This document shows positions 25,468 to 36,609 of a stretch of DNA of 64,000 bases, piece by piece. The number at the start of each line of letters is the position of its first letter. Position 1 is the first letter of the stretch. The notes below the pieces were generated by a model. It ran no database searches and was not told where the DNA came from. It was given only the letters and a program-made list of their open reading frames with translations. This stretch comes from CAYQLT01 sp964418425. Lineage in GTDB: Bacteria; Bacillota; Limnochordia; Limnochordales; Geochordaceae. Where the stretch lies: assembly GCA_964418425.1 (NCBI GenBank), contig CAYQLT010000004.1:1-64000 (forward strand), read 5' to 3'. The position numbers were made by a program, and so were the translations under genes.

Positions 25468-27796
25468 GGGGGCCGGTGAGCTGGCCGGGCGACCCGCCCA
25501 TCGACCCCGCCGGCGCGCGTCGGTGGCGGGAGCTGGGGCTCACCGACGAGGAGTTCGAGCGCATCCTGGCGGGCTTGGGTCGTCTTCCCACCTGGTGCGA
25601 GCTGGGCATGTTCTCGGTGGCCTGGTCCGAGCACTGCGCCTACAAACACTCGCGCCTGGCCCTGCGGCGTCTGCCGACCTCGGGCGGCAGGGTGCTGGTG
25701 GGACCGGGGGAGAACGCCGGGGTGCTGGACATCGGGGACGGATGGGCGGTGGCGGTGCGCCTGGAGTCCCACAACCACCCCTCCTTCGTGGAGCCTTACC
25801 AGGGGGCCGCGACGGGCGTCGGGGGCATCGTGCGGGACGTGCTGGCGGCCGGGGCGCGGCCGGTGGCGCTGCTGAACGCCTTGCGGTTCGGGTTGCTTTC
25901 GGGTCACCCCAAAAACCGCTACCTCTTCGAGGAGGTGGTGGCCGGCATCGCCGGCTACGGCAACGCCATCGGGGTTCCCACGGTCGGCGGTGAGGTGGCC
26001 TTCGACCCGGCCTACGACACCAATCCGATGGTCAACGTGATGTGTGTGGGCCTGGTCCGCCGGGACCGGATCGCCCGGGCCCGTGCGGCAGGGCCCGGCA
26101 ACCCCGTCTACCTGGTGGGCTCACGCACGGGCCGGGACGGCATCCACGGCGCCGGGCTGCTCGCCTCCCGCACCTTCTCCGACGACCCGCAACAAGCGTT
26201 GCGTCCGCGGGTTCAGGTCGGGGATCCCTTTATGGAAAAGCTCCTCATCGAGGCCTGCCTGGAGGCGCTCGAGACCGGCGCGGTGGTGGGAATCCAGGAT
26301 CTGGGGGCCGCCGGCATCACCGCGGCCGCCTCCGAACTGGCCGCCCGGGGCGGCACGGGCATGGCCATCGACCTGGATGCCGTGCCGTGCCGCGAGCCGG
26401 GCATGACACCCTTCGAGGTTCTGCTTTCCGAATCCCAGGAACGGATGATGCTGGTGGTGGAGCGGGCCCGGGCCGGCGAGGTGGAGGCGGTCCTCAACCG
26501 TTGGAAACTGCCCTGGGCTTCCATCGGCACGGTGACGGAGGACGGGCGGCTGCGGTTTTGGATGGGAGGGCGGCTGGTGGCCGACGTTCCGGCGGCGTTG
26601 CTGGCCGAAGGGGCACCCCGCTACGAGGCCCCCGGGCCGTCCCGGCCGGCAGCTTTCGGCCCGCACCCGTCCGCCGGGAGAAGGCTGCCACTCAGGCGTC
26701 CGGGTGGGGGACGGAGGGGGGAGGCGTCGGCGCTGGACCGCAGGCTGCGGGAGCGCCTGGCGTCGCCTGCCGAGGGGTGGCGGGGATGGATCTACACCCA
26801 GTTTGACTACATGGTCGGGCTGCGCACAGTGTTGCCGCCGGGGCATGACGCCGCCGTGCTGCGCATCCCCGAGAACGGCCGGTACGTGGCTCTCAGCCTG
26901 GACGGCGCCGTTCGGCTTGCGCGGCAGTCCGCCTACCTGGCGGCGGCAGCGGCCGTCCTGGAAGGGGCCCGCAACGTGGCGGCCGTGGGAGCCGACCCCG
27001 TCGGCATCACCAACGGCATCAACCTGGGCAGCCCCGAGCGACCCGAGGTCATGCAGCAGCTGGCCGACTGCGTCGAGGGGATGGCCGACGCCTGCCGGGC
27101 CCTGGGGATCCCGGTGACGGGCGGCAACGTATCCCTGTACAACGAGACCGGCGATCGCTCGATCCCGCCGACAGTCATCGTGGGGACAGTCGGCCTCCTG
27201 GATGGGCCCGGCCCCGTACCCTCCGGCTTCCAGCGCCCCGGCGACCAGGTGGTGCTCATCGGTGAGCCGCAGCCGCTGGAGGGAGGGGAGACTGGGGCCC
27301 CGCCACCCGACTTCGAGGCCGAGCGCCGAGCCATCGCTCTGGTCGCCCGAGCGGGCAGGGACGGGCTTTTGGCCAGCTGCCACGACGTGGGCGACGGCGG
27401 GCTCGCCGTCGCCCTGGCTGAGTGCGCGCTGCTGGCAGGCGAGGGGGCCGACGGCGTTAGCGTGCGGCTGGAGCTGGGGCATGAGGAGGATGTGGCTTTC
27501 GCGCTCTTCTCGATGGGTGGGGCGTGCTGGGTGGCCAGCGTGCGCCCGGGACGCATGGAGGAGCTGGCGTCGCGGGCTCGCCAGTGCGATGTGCCTCTTT
27601 GCGTGCTGGGAACCGTGGAGCCGGGCCGCATCCGCGTCCTTGTGGCATCGTCGGGCGAGGTGGTACTGGACGAGGCCACGAGCGCGCTACGGCCGGTATG
27701 GGAGGCTGCCTTTGAGCGTAAGCCCGAGGATGGGCAGCCGCCCGACACCGCAGGTGCTTCGCAGCCAGCGGCCCGGGAAAGGGGCTTTCGTCGGCC

Positions 27797-27800
<4 letters not shown>
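25464..27800 (+). CDS. purL: FGAM synthase large subunit PurL
   Basis: A 778-residue ATP-dependent amidoligase converting FGAR to FGAM together with PurS and PurQ. Motifs: LGMFSVAWSEHCAYKHSR, AVAVRLESHNHPSFVEPYQG, ATGVGGIVRDVLAAGARPVA, TVGGEVAFDPAY and, in the second half, GGNVSLYNETGDRSIPPTV and SCHDVGDGGLAVALAE. The two duplicated halves are joined by a Pro/Arg-rich linker (about 390-430). ATG 25464 overlaps the purQ TGA by 4 nt. Length is normal for the small-type PurL that needs PurS. Confidence 0.96.
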
Positions 27801-29301
<1,501 letters not shown>

Positions 29302-29305
<4 letters not shown>

Positions 29306-30450
29306 AGCCTTGGATGAGGTACCGCGACGCCGGGGTGGACCTGGAGGGCAAGCAGGCCACGTTGCGGCGCCTGGCCCGGGTGGCCCGCGCCACCTGCATC
29401 CCCGGGGTGATGGAGGACCTGGGAAACTTTGCCGGGCTGTTTGCGCTGGCCGACTCGGACGTGGTGGCCGCCGTGGAGGACCCCGTGCTGGTGGCCGGCG
29501 CGGACGGGGTCGGCACCAAGGTGAAGCTCCTGGCGGCATCGGGACGGCACCGGACGGCGGGGCTGGACCTCGTGGCCATGTGCGTCAACGACGTGGTCGC
29601 CTGCGGAGGACAGCCCCTGTTTTTCCTCGACTACCTCGCCGGCTCGGGGCTGGGTCCCGAGGTGGTCGAGGCGGTGGTGGAGGGCGTGGCCGAAGGATGC
29701 CGGCTGGCCGGCTGCGCCCTCCTGGGCGGCGAGACCGCTCAGATGCCCGGCGTCTACCGCGAGGGCGAGTACGACCTGGCCGGGTTTTGTGTGGGAGTGG
29801 CCGCACGATCCCGCCTGTTTGGCCCCCACCGGGTGCAGCCGGGGGACCGGTTGGTGGGGCTGTGGGCCAACGGGCTGCACGCCAACGGGTTTTCCCTGGT
29901 GCGCCGGGTGTTGGAGCGCTCACGGCTCCAGCTCACCGACCCTGCCCCCTGGCAAGGGGGCACCACCCTGGAAGAGGAGCTTTTGCGTCCGACCCCCATC
30001 TACGTCCGGGCGCTTTCGGCCCTGGCCGCCGCCGTGGAGGTGCACGCGGCCGCCCATATCACCGGCGGCGGCCTTCCCGACAACGTGGGTCGGATCCTGA
30101 GGCCGGGCCTGCGGGCGGAGATCGTCCGGGGAAGCTGGCCGCAGCCGCCCGTCTTCGGGTGGCTCGCCGCAGCCGGGGAGATCGAGCGGCACGAGATGTT
30201 CCGCGTATTCAACATGGGGCTGGGGATGGTGGTGGCCGTCTCGCCGGAGGACGTGGGCCCCGCGCTGGCCGTGCTGCGAGCCGCCGGCCAGGAGGCCTCT
30301 GAGGTCGGCCGGGTGGTGGAGGAGCCGCAACAGGCGGCGGGAGGGCCCGAGGCCCCGGCGCATGCGCCGTCGGGTGTCGCCCCGCTGGGGTTTGGCTCGT
30401 CGGCAAAGCGGCCCGAGCCCACGGGCCGGGTGGAGATCCTCGATGCCTGA
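29302..30450 (+). CDS. purM: AIR synthetase
   Basis: A 382-residue ATP-dependent cyclo-ligase converting FGAM to AIR. Motifs: YRDAGVDLEGKQATLRRLAR, LVAGADGVGTKVKLLAASGR, LVAMCVNDVVACGGQPLFFL, ALLGGETAQMPGVY and HITGGGLPDNVGRILRPGL. GTG 29302 overlaps the purF stop by 4 nt. The C-terminal 40 residues are a low-complexity extension absent from most PurM proteins. Confidence 0.95.
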
Positions 30451-31186
30451 GCCGCCCGCGCCGGCGAAACCTGACTCGCCAGGGCCTGCCCTGGGAGGCG
30501 AGCCAAAGCGGGGGGCTCTGCGGCTGGGGGTGCTGGTGTCGGGCCGGGGCAGCAACCTGCAGGCCATCCTGGACGCCTGCCGCAAAGGGCAGCTTTCGGC
30601 CCGGGTCGTGCTGGTGCTCTCGGATCGGCCGGATGCGCCGGCTCTGGAGCGGGCCAGGGTGGCGGAGGTGACGGCTGGGTGGGTGGACCCGCGCGCCTAC
30701 CCCACCCGGGAAGCCTACGAGCGGGAGCTGACGCGGCTTTTGGAACAGGCCGGGGTGGAGCTGGTCTGCCTCGCGGGGTTCATGCGGGTGCTTGGGCCAC
30801 ACTTCGTGGCTCACTGGCGCCATCGCGTCCTCAACATCCATCCGTCGCTGCTTCCCGCGTTCCGGGGGCTTGCTGCGCAAAGGCAGGCGCTGGAATATGG
30901 GGTGAAGGTGGCGGGCTGCACGGTGCACTTCGTGGACGAGGGGGTCGACAGCGGCCCCATCGTGCTGCAGGCCGCGGTGCCCGTGGAAGAGGATGACACC
31001 GTCGAAAGCCTGTCGGATCGCATCCTGCAGCAGGAGCACCGGATCTACGTCGAGGCGATCCGGCTGTTCGCCGAAGGCCGACTGCGGGTGGAAGGGCGCC
31101 GGGTGCGGATCCTGCCCGAGAGCAGAGCGGCCCAAGACCCTGGTCCGGCGGTCGGGGGCTCAAGCGGCGAGGAGAGAGATCCTTGA
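30443..31186 (+). CDS. purN: GAR transformylase
   Basis: A 247-residue folate-dependent formyltransferase. Motifs: LGVLVSGRGSNLQAILDACR, CLAGFMRVLGPHFVAHW, the catalytic Asn-x-His in RVLNIHPSLLPAFRG, and GCTVHFVDEGVDSGPIVLQA. It is longer than the usual 190-210 residues because of Pro-rich N-terminal and charged C-terminal tails. ATG 30443 overlaps purM by 8 nt. Its folate cofactor links it to the folate genes at 33826-36599. Confidence 0.94.
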   Translation: MPEPPAPAKPDSPGPALGGEPKRGALRLGVLVSGRGSNLQAILDACRKGQLSARVVLVLSDRPDAPALERARVAEVTAGWVDPRAYPTREAYERELTRLLEQAGVELVCLAGFMRVLGPHFVAHWRHRVLNIHPSLLPAFRGLAAQRQALEYGVKVAGCTVHFVDEGVDSGPIVLQAAVPVEEDDTVESLSDRILQQEHRIYVEAIRLFAEGRLRVEGRRVRILPESRAAQDPGPAVGGSSGEERDP

Positions 31187-32586
31187 ACGCCCTGGTGGTG
31201 GGCAGCGGAGGTCGGGAGCACGCCCTGGCGTGGGCCCTGCAACGAAGCGAGCGGTTCCAGCAGGTCTTCTGCGCGCCGGGTAACGCAGGCATCCCCCACT
31301 CGGTGGCCGTGTCACCCTCGGATCCTGATGCGCTGGCCCGGTTCGCCGACGAGCATGGCGTCGGCCTCGTCGTCGTCGGACCCGAAGGGCCGCTGGCTGC
31401 GGGTCTGGCCGACCAATTGCGGGAGCGAGGCCTTTCGGTGGTGGGGCCGTCGAAGGCGGCCTCCCGCATCGAGGTGTCCAAGGCCTACGCCAAGGCGCTG
31501 ATGGAAAGAGCCCACGTGCCCACCGCCCCCTTTCGGGTGTTCAGCGACCCCGAGCGGGCGGAGGCGTACGTGCGGCGAGCCGGGAGGCCCCTTGTCATCA
31601 AGGCCGATGGGCTGGCTGGCGGCAAGGGGGTTCGGGTATGCTCCGACGTCGAGGAGGCCCTGCAGGCGGTCCACAGCCTGATGGTGGAGCGGGCGCTGGG
31701 CGAGGCGGGGCGCACCATCGTGGTGGAGGAACGCCTGCAGGGCGTGGAGCTGTCGCTGATGGTGGTGACCGATGGGGAGAGCCTGGCCGTTCTGCCGCCG
31801 GCCCGCGACCACAAGAGGCTGCTGGATGGCGACCGCGGGCCTAACACCGGCGGCATGGGGGCCGTGGCCCCCGTCGCGTGGGGCCCCGCAACGACGGTGG
31901 AGGCCCTGCTGGACACCGTCGTCCGGCCGGTGTTGCGCCAGATGGCGATGGAGGGCTGCCCTTACCGGGGCGTTCTGTATGCGGGGCTGATGCTGACGGC
32001 TGAAGGCCCCCGCGTTCTGGAGTTTAACTGCCGTCCGGGGGACCCGGAGACGCAGGCGCAGCTGGCAGTGGTAGACCCCGGGCGCCTGGCCGACTGTCTG
32101 CTGGCGGCGGCCGGCAGCGGCCCGTGGCCTGCGGGGGAGCCGACGTTCGCTTTATATCGGCCGGGCAGCGCCCCGCAGGAGGCCGGGCGGGAGGCGGCGG
32201 AGGCCAGCGCGGATTCCGCTGTCTACGAAGGCTCGCAGGGCGGGGCACGGTTTGCCTGCTGCGTGGTGATGGCCAGCGAAGGATACCCGGAGCGACCCCG
32301 CACCGGCCGGCTCATCGAGGGGCTCGAGCAGGCTTCGGCGCACCCGGGCGTGCTGGTGTTTCACGCGGGAACCCGACGCCGCCCGGACGGGCGATATGAG
32401 ACGTCCGGGGGGCGGGTGCTCAACGTAGTGGGTACCGGACAAACCCAAAAGCAAGCTCGGGCCAAGGCGTACGCGGCCGTCTCGGCCATCCGTTTCCCTG
32501 GGGCGCAGTTTCGATGCGACATCGACTGGCCCGGCCGCGACCAGTGGGCTCCAGGCTCATGGGGCTACACCCGGAAGGTCAGGTAG
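31183..32586 (+). CDS. purD: GAR synthetase
   Basis: A 467-residue ATP-grasp ligase joining phosphoribosylamine and glycine. Motifs: NALVVGSGGREHALAWAL, VVGPEGPLAAGLADQLRERG, VIKADGLAGGKGVRVCSDVE, AVLPPARDHKRLLDGDRGPN, TGGMGAVAPV and RVLEFNCRPGDPETQ. It carries an Ala/Glu-rich insertion near residues 320-350 and an extended C-terminus. TTG 31183 overlaps the purN TGA by 4 nt. It is the last gene of the operon and its end overlaps the convergent flavoprotein gene by 22 bp. No purH lies where it is usual, between purN and purD. Confidence 0.95.
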   Translation: MNALVVGSGGREHALAWALQRSERFQQVFCAPGNAGIPHSVAVSPSDPDALARFADEHGVGLVVVGPEGPLAAGLADQLRERGLSVVGPSKAASRIEVSKAYAKALMERAHVPTAPFRVFSDPERAEAYVRRAGRPLVIKADGLAGGKGVRVCSDVEEALQAVHSLMVERALGEAGRTIVVEERLQGVELSLMVVTDGESLAVLPPARDHKRLLDGDRGPNTGGMGAVAPVAWGPATTVEALLDTVVRPVLRQMAMEGCPYRGVLYAGLMLTAEGPRVLEFNCRPGDPETQAQLAVVDPGRLADCLLAAAGSGPWPAGEPTFALYRPGSAPQEAGREAAEASADSAVYEGSQGGARFACCVVMASEGYPERPRTGRLIEGLEQASAHPGVLVFHAGTRRRPDGRYETSGGRVLNVVGTGQTQKQARAKAYAAVSAIRFPGAQFRCDIDWPGRDQWAPGSWGYTRKVR

Positions 32587-33740
32587 TAGCGCTCCAGGGC
32601 CTGCTTCGCCCAGCGAAAGACGGGGCCCGACAGCACCTGGGTGCTCGGCCGTTCCGTCTCCCCGGGCTTGGGCCGGGCCATCGCCATCAACCCTCGGTTT
32701 TCGCCGCCTCCATCTATGACGCAGAGCAGACGGGAGTCCCAAGCTGCCATGGCCCCGTCTGCGCGAATGGCTCGGGCCACTTCCCGAGCGGCTACCACCC
32801 CCTGGTTTTCGGCCAGGTGTCCTGTCTTCGCACCCGGGGCGCTGATCACGTCCCCGGCCGCCCAGATCCGTTCATCCACGACCGAACGCATGGAACGGGT
32901 CACCACCATGAAGCCCTCTCGGTCCACCAGCGGCTGCAAGCCTTCCAGCGCCTGGGGGCCCCGATACGGAGGGAACAGCACCATCCGGTCGGCCCGAAGG
33001 GTACCGCCCTTGCGCAGCACCACCCCACAGGCCTCAAACCGAGCCGGCTCGACACCCCCGTGGAACTCGATGTTGCAACGGGCAAGCCATGGCTCCACCA
33101 CCTGCGAGGCCGGGAGGCCTATCCACGCAAAGGGTGCTTGCTCCGCCGTAAGCAGGTGAAGGCGGATGCGTTCCCGCAGCCCCATGCGGCGTAGCTGCTC
33201 GTGCAGAAGCAAAACCATCTCGTAGGCCGGGCAATAGATGGGAGAACCCGGAGCCAGCACCATCGCGATGGACGTGGTGCCCCTTTTGGTCTCTTGGACG
33301 GCCTGGAAGATGGACCGACCGGCTTCGAGGGCCGACTCCGGCCACAGTATGTCCAGGGTGTGCTCCGCGGCTCCCGGCCAGGGTCGATGGGCCCGTCCTC
33401 CCAACGCCACGATCAGGTAGTCGTAGAAGAGCCTCCCGCCCCGCTGGAGCCACACGCAGCCTTCCTTGCGGTCGATGCCCTCCACCACACCGACCATCAC
33501 CTCCACTCCCAGCCGGGCCATCCGCTGGCTGAGGGGTACCTGGACGTGGCGGGCGCTTCGCTGGCCGAGGGCTACCCACGGCAAAGCTGGACGGAAGACG
33601 AAGTCCGGACGCTCGCAAACCAGTACGATGCGGCGGGGCCGGGGGAGGCCCCTCAGCCGTTTGACAAGCTCCCTGGCCGCCGAAACCCCGGCGAAGCCGC
33701 CTCCGAGGATGACAACCTGAAGCCTGGCCATCGCGGCCAT
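32565..33740 (-). CDS. SQR/NDH-2-like FAD-dependent oxidoreductase
   Basis: A 391-residue two-dinucleotide-fold flavoprotein: LQVVILGGGFAGVSAARELV (FAD), LVCERPDFVFRPALPWVALG, DYLIVALGGRAHRPW, and the C-terminal FAD motif RIWAAGDVISAPGAKTGHLA. The RPALPWVA and YCPAYEMVLLLHEQL segments resemble sulfide:quinone oxidoreductase-like proteins. A single cysteine in PIYCPAYE could correspond to one redox cysteine; I do not see the full three-cysteine SQR set, so the substrate is open. ATG 33740 follows GGGG at 6 nt; ATG 33731 is an alternative. It is divergent from the DHPS-like gene at 33826 and overlaps purD convergently. Confidence 0.75.
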   Translation of the reverse strand: MAAMARLQVVILGGGFAGVSAARELVKRLRGLPRPRRIVLVCERPDFVFRPALPWVALGQRSARHVQVPLSQRMARLGVEVMVGVVEGIDRKEGCVWLQRGGRLFYDYLIVALGGRAHRPWPGAAEHTLDILWPESALEAGRSIFQAVQETKRGTTSIAMVLAPGSPIYCPAYEMVLLLHEQLRRMGLRERIRLHLLTAEQAPFAWIGLPASQVVEPWLARCNIEFHGGVEPARFEACGVVLRKGGTLRADRMVLFPPYRGPQALEGLQPLVDREGFMVVTRSMRSVVDERIWAAGDVISAPGAKTGHLAENQGVVAAREVARAIRADGAMAAWDSRLLCVIDGGGENRGLMAMARPKPGETERPSTQVLSGPVFRWAKQALERYYLTFRV

Positions 33741-33825
33741 AGGGTGCCCCGGATGCTCGGCTCCTTTGCCCGCAGGGTTTTGGCTGCGCCCCCCGAAAGC
33801 CGCCCCGAGGGGAGGTTCGGCCGGC

Positions 33826-34770
33826 ATGGCGCCAGGCGCCGAAGGGGTACGCTTCGGCCCCCGGGAGTTTTGGTTCGGGCGGCGGACTTATATCATGGGC
33901 ATCCTCAACGTGACGCGGGATTCGTTCTCCGACGGGGGGCTGTACTTGGATCCGGACCGGGCGCGCCGGCGGGCCGAGGAGATGGTGGAGGAGGGTGCCG
34001 ACATCATCGACGTGGGAGCGGAGTCGGCCCGGATCCACGCCGAAAAGCTCGACCCCGCCCGGGAGCTGGAGCGGCTGGTGCCGCTGGTGGAATGGATGGC
34101 CCGCCACCTGGACGTGGCCATCTCGGTGGACACGTACAAGAGCGAGGTGGCGGAGGCGGTGCTGCGAGCGGGCGCGCACATCATCAACGACATCAGCGGC
34201 CTGCACGAGGATCCCCGGATGGCCGAGGTGGTGGCGCGGCATGGGGCAGGGGTGGTGGTCATGCACCTGCAGGGCTCGGCTCGCCGGCCCACCGACCGGC
34301 CCCGGTACGCGGACGTGGTGCAGGAGGTTCGGGCCTACCTGCGAGAGGGTGTGGAACGGGCCCGGCGGGCTGGTGTCAGGCCGGAGCGGATCGTGGTGGA
34401 TCCCGGAATCGGGGTCGGCAAGCGAACCGAGCACAACCTGGCCCTGCTGCGGGCGGTGGGTCGGCTGAAAGAGCTGGGTTTTCCCGTCCTGGTGGGCCAC
34501 TCCCGCACCAGCGTCATCGGCAACCTCACCGAGGCCCCCATCCCGGAGCGGACGGCGGGAACCCTGGGAGCGACGGCCGCCTTGGTGGCCCTGGGCGTGG
34601 ACATCGTACGTGTGCATGACGTCAAGGCCAACGTGAGGGCGGCCAGGGTGGCGGACGCCATCCTGCGGGGGTGGGTTCCCGGGCACGGCGGGGATTGGCC
34701 TTTTGACCCGGTGACCGGCGAGGCGGTTCGGCCGCTGCGCTCCCTGCGACAGATGGCTAGGGAGGACTGA
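33826..34770 (+). CDS. Divergent dihydropteroate synthase paralogue
   Basis: A 314-residue pterin-binding TIM barrel with IMGILNVTRDSFSDGGLYLD, EEGADIIDVGAESA, DVAISVDTYKSEVAEAVLRA, GAHIINDISGLHEDPRMAEV and VDPGIGVGKRTEHNLALLRA. Two catalytic-loop motifs differ from true DHPS: the ESTRPG loop that binds pABA is replaced by ESARIH, and the SRKS motif, whose Lys contacts pterin, is SRTS. A canonical DHPS is encoded 500 bp away, so this copy may have another role, as reported for mycobacterial FolP2. It overlaps the end of folK convergently by 14 bp. Confidence 0.8.
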   Translation: MAPGAEGVRFGPREFWFGRRTYIMGILNVTRDSFSDGGLYLDPDRARRRAEEMVEEGADIIDVGAESARIHAEKLDPARELERLVPLVEWMARHLDVAISVDTYKSEVAEAVLRAGAHIINDISGLHEDPRMAEVVARHGAGVVVMHLQGSARRPTDRPRYADVVQEVRAYLREGVERARRAGVRPERIVVDPGIGVGKRTEHNLALLRAVGRLKELGFPVLVGHSRTSVIGNLTEAPIPERTAGTLGATAALVALGVDIVRVHDVKANVRAARVADAILRGWVPGHGGDWPFDPVTGEAVRPLRSLRQMARED

Positions 34771-35281
34771 GAGGAGGCATGGGAAGGGTTCCCACCCTGC
34801 GGACGTCCGCCGCCACGTCGCCGAGGCGGGCCAGGTGCTCGCGCACGGCGCGGCCGTCCACCCGAAGCTCCGGGGCGATCTCGGCCAGGGGCACCAGGAC
34901 GAAGGCCCGCTCCAGCATCCTGGGGTGGGGCAGGGTCAGCTCGGGCGTGGCCATGGGCAGGTCGTCGTAGAGGAGCAGGTCGATGTCGACGGTGCGTGGC
35001 CCCCAGCGAACGGTGCGAAGTCGCCCGAGCTCCGCCTCGACGGCCTGGGTGAGGCGCAGTAGCTGCAGGGGATCGAGGGAGGTCAGCAGGCAGGCGGCGG
35101 CGTTGAGGAAGTCGGGTTGATCGGTGAACCCCCAGGGGCGGGTCTCGTACAGGGAGGAGATCCGGGTCAACCGGGTGGCCGGCAGGCGGGCCAGGCAACC
35201 GGCAGCTGCCCGCAGCCAGCCTTCCCGGTCACCCAGGTTGGAGCCCAGGCTGACATAGGCTTCCACGGGAGAGGATGGCAT
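34757..35281 (-). CDS. folK: HPPK, 6-hydroxymethyl-dihydropterin pyrophosphokinase
   Basis: A 174-residue folate enzyme that pyrophosphorylates hydroxymethyl-dihydropterin. Motifs: VEAYVSLGSNLGDREGWLRA, ISSLYETRPWGFTDQPDFLN, RWGPRTVDIDLLLYDD and LTLPHPRMLERAFVLVPLAE. ATG 35281 is chosen because it is two residues before the usual start and has GAGGTGA about 12 nt upstream. The ATG overlaps the divergent folP-folB ATG in one CATG, an unusual arrangement. It supplies the pterin substrate of the FolP domain next door. Confidence 0.93.
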   Translation of the reverse strand: MPSSPVEAYVSLGSNLGDREGWLRAAAGCLARLPATRLTRISSLYETRPWGFTDQPDFLNAAACLLTSLDPLQLLRLTQAVEAELGRLRTVRWGPRTVDIDLLLYDDLPMATPELTLPHPRMLERAFVLVPLAEIAPELRVDGRAVREHLARLGDVAADVRRVGTLPMPPLSPP

Positions 35282-36599
35282 GGACAAGGCAATCACCTCA
35301 CCACACGCCTTTAGTGTAAACCGGGAAGCAGGCCCCGGGGCCCGGCGCGTCCTGGCTTTCCGGACGCGGCGGTACGTCCTTGGAGGGCGCACCCTGGTGA
35401 TGGGGGTGCTCAACGTCACCCCCGACTCCTTCTCCGACGGCCCGGCCTACTTCGAGGCGCCCGCTGCCATACGCCGCGGCCTGGAGATGGTGGAGGAAGG
35501 GGCCGACATCATCGATGTGGGCGGTGAGTCCACCCGGCCGGGCGCCGAGGAGGTGCCCGAGGCGGAGGAGCTGCGCAGGGTGATCCCGGTGGTGCGGGCG
35601 TTGGCCCGGGAGGTGGACGTTCCCATCTCCATCGACACCCGCAAGGCGGCCGTCGCGCAGGCCGCCGTGGAGGCCGGGGCCCAGATGGTCAACGACGTGT
35701 CCGGGCTGCGCTTCGACCCCCGGATGGCGACGGTCGTGGCGCGCCTGGGGGTGCCCGTGGTGGTGATGCACATGCGGGGAACCCCCGCCACCATGAGCCA
35801 GCTGACCGAGTACCGGGACGTGGTGGTGGAGTCGGCAAGGGAGTTGCGGGCCCAGCTGGAGCGGGCCCTGGAGGCGGGGGTGCTGCCGGAGAACGTGGTG
35901 GTGGACCCCGGCATAGGCTTCGCCAAGACAGCGGAACAGAACCTGGAGCTCCTGCGCCGGCTGGGCGAGTGGCGTCGGTGGTTTGAGCCGTACCCGCTGC
36001 TGGTGGGCACATCCCGAAAGAGCTTCATCGGAAAGGCGCTGGGCGGGCTTCCCGTCACCGAGCGCCTGGAGGGAACGGCCGCCACCGTCGCCCTGGCGGT
36101 GGCCGCGGGCGCCGACGTGGTGCGGGTTCACGACGTGCAGGCCATGCGGCGGGTCGCGCAGATGGCCGATGCCCTGGTTCGGGGGCCGGATGGCCGGATG
36201 CTGGCCATGCTCCGTTCCGAGACAGGCGCCGCCGGACGTTCGGGCCTGGCCCTGAAGCTGCAGGGGATGAGCTTTTCGGCCTGCCACGGCGTCCACCCGG
36301 AGGAGAAGAGCCGGGCGCAGCCGTTCTTGGTGGACGTAACCCTCGACTTGAGAGGGATGCCGGAAAAGGACCGGCTGCAGGCCACCGTGGATTACGGCCA
36401 GGTCTACCGATGGGTGCGGGAGGTGGTGGAAGGCCCGCCCGTGGACCTCATCGAGACCCTGGCCGAGCGCATCGCCCGGCGCATCGCCGACCGGGCGGGC
36501 CCCATGCTGGAGCGGGTCCGGGTGACCGTCCACAAGCCCGCCGCTCCGCTGCCCGGGCCGGCCGGCGATGTGGCGGCACAGGTGGAGCTTGGGCTTTGA
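35280..36599 (+). CDS. folP: FolP-FolB fusion: DHPS with dihydroneopterin aldolase
   Basis: A 439-residue two-domain enzyme. Residues about 25-305 are canonical DHPS: LVMGVLNVTPDSFSDGPAYF, IIDVGGESTRPGAEEV, VPISIDTRKAAVAQAAVEAG, VVMHMRGTPATMS, NVVVDPGIGFAKTAEQNLEL, LVGTSRKSFIGKALGG. Residues about 318-439 are FolB: LALKLQGMSFSACHGVHPEE, LDLRGMPEKDRLQATVDYGQ, VDLIETLAERIARRI and RVRVTVHKPAAPLPG. The fusion joins two non-consecutive steps, with FolK between them encoded divergently. GGGAGAGGA lies just before ATG 35280, inside the folK coding region. Confidence 0.92.
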   Translation: MDKAITSPHAFSVNREAGPGARRVLAFRTRRYVLGGRTLVMGVLNVTPDSFSDGPAYFEAPAAIRRGLEMVEEGADIIDVGGESTRPGAEEVPEAEELRRVIPVVRALAREVDVPISIDTRKAAVAQAAVEAGAQMVNDVSGLRFDPRMATVVARLGVPVVVMHMRGTPATMSQLTEYRDVVVESARELRAQLERALEAGVLPENVVVDPGIGFAKTAEQNLELLRRLGEWRRWFEPYPLLVGTSRKSFIGKALGGLPVTERLEGTAATVALAVAAGADVVRVHDVQAMRRVAQMADALVRGPDGRMLAMLRSETGAAGRSGLALKLQGMSFSACHGVHPEEKSRAQPFLVDVTLDLRGMPEKDRLQATVDYGQVYRWVREVVEGPPVDLIETLAERIARRIADRAGPMLERVRVTVHKPAAPLPGPAGDVAAQVELGL

Positions 36600-36609
36600 G
36601 AAAGGCCCC

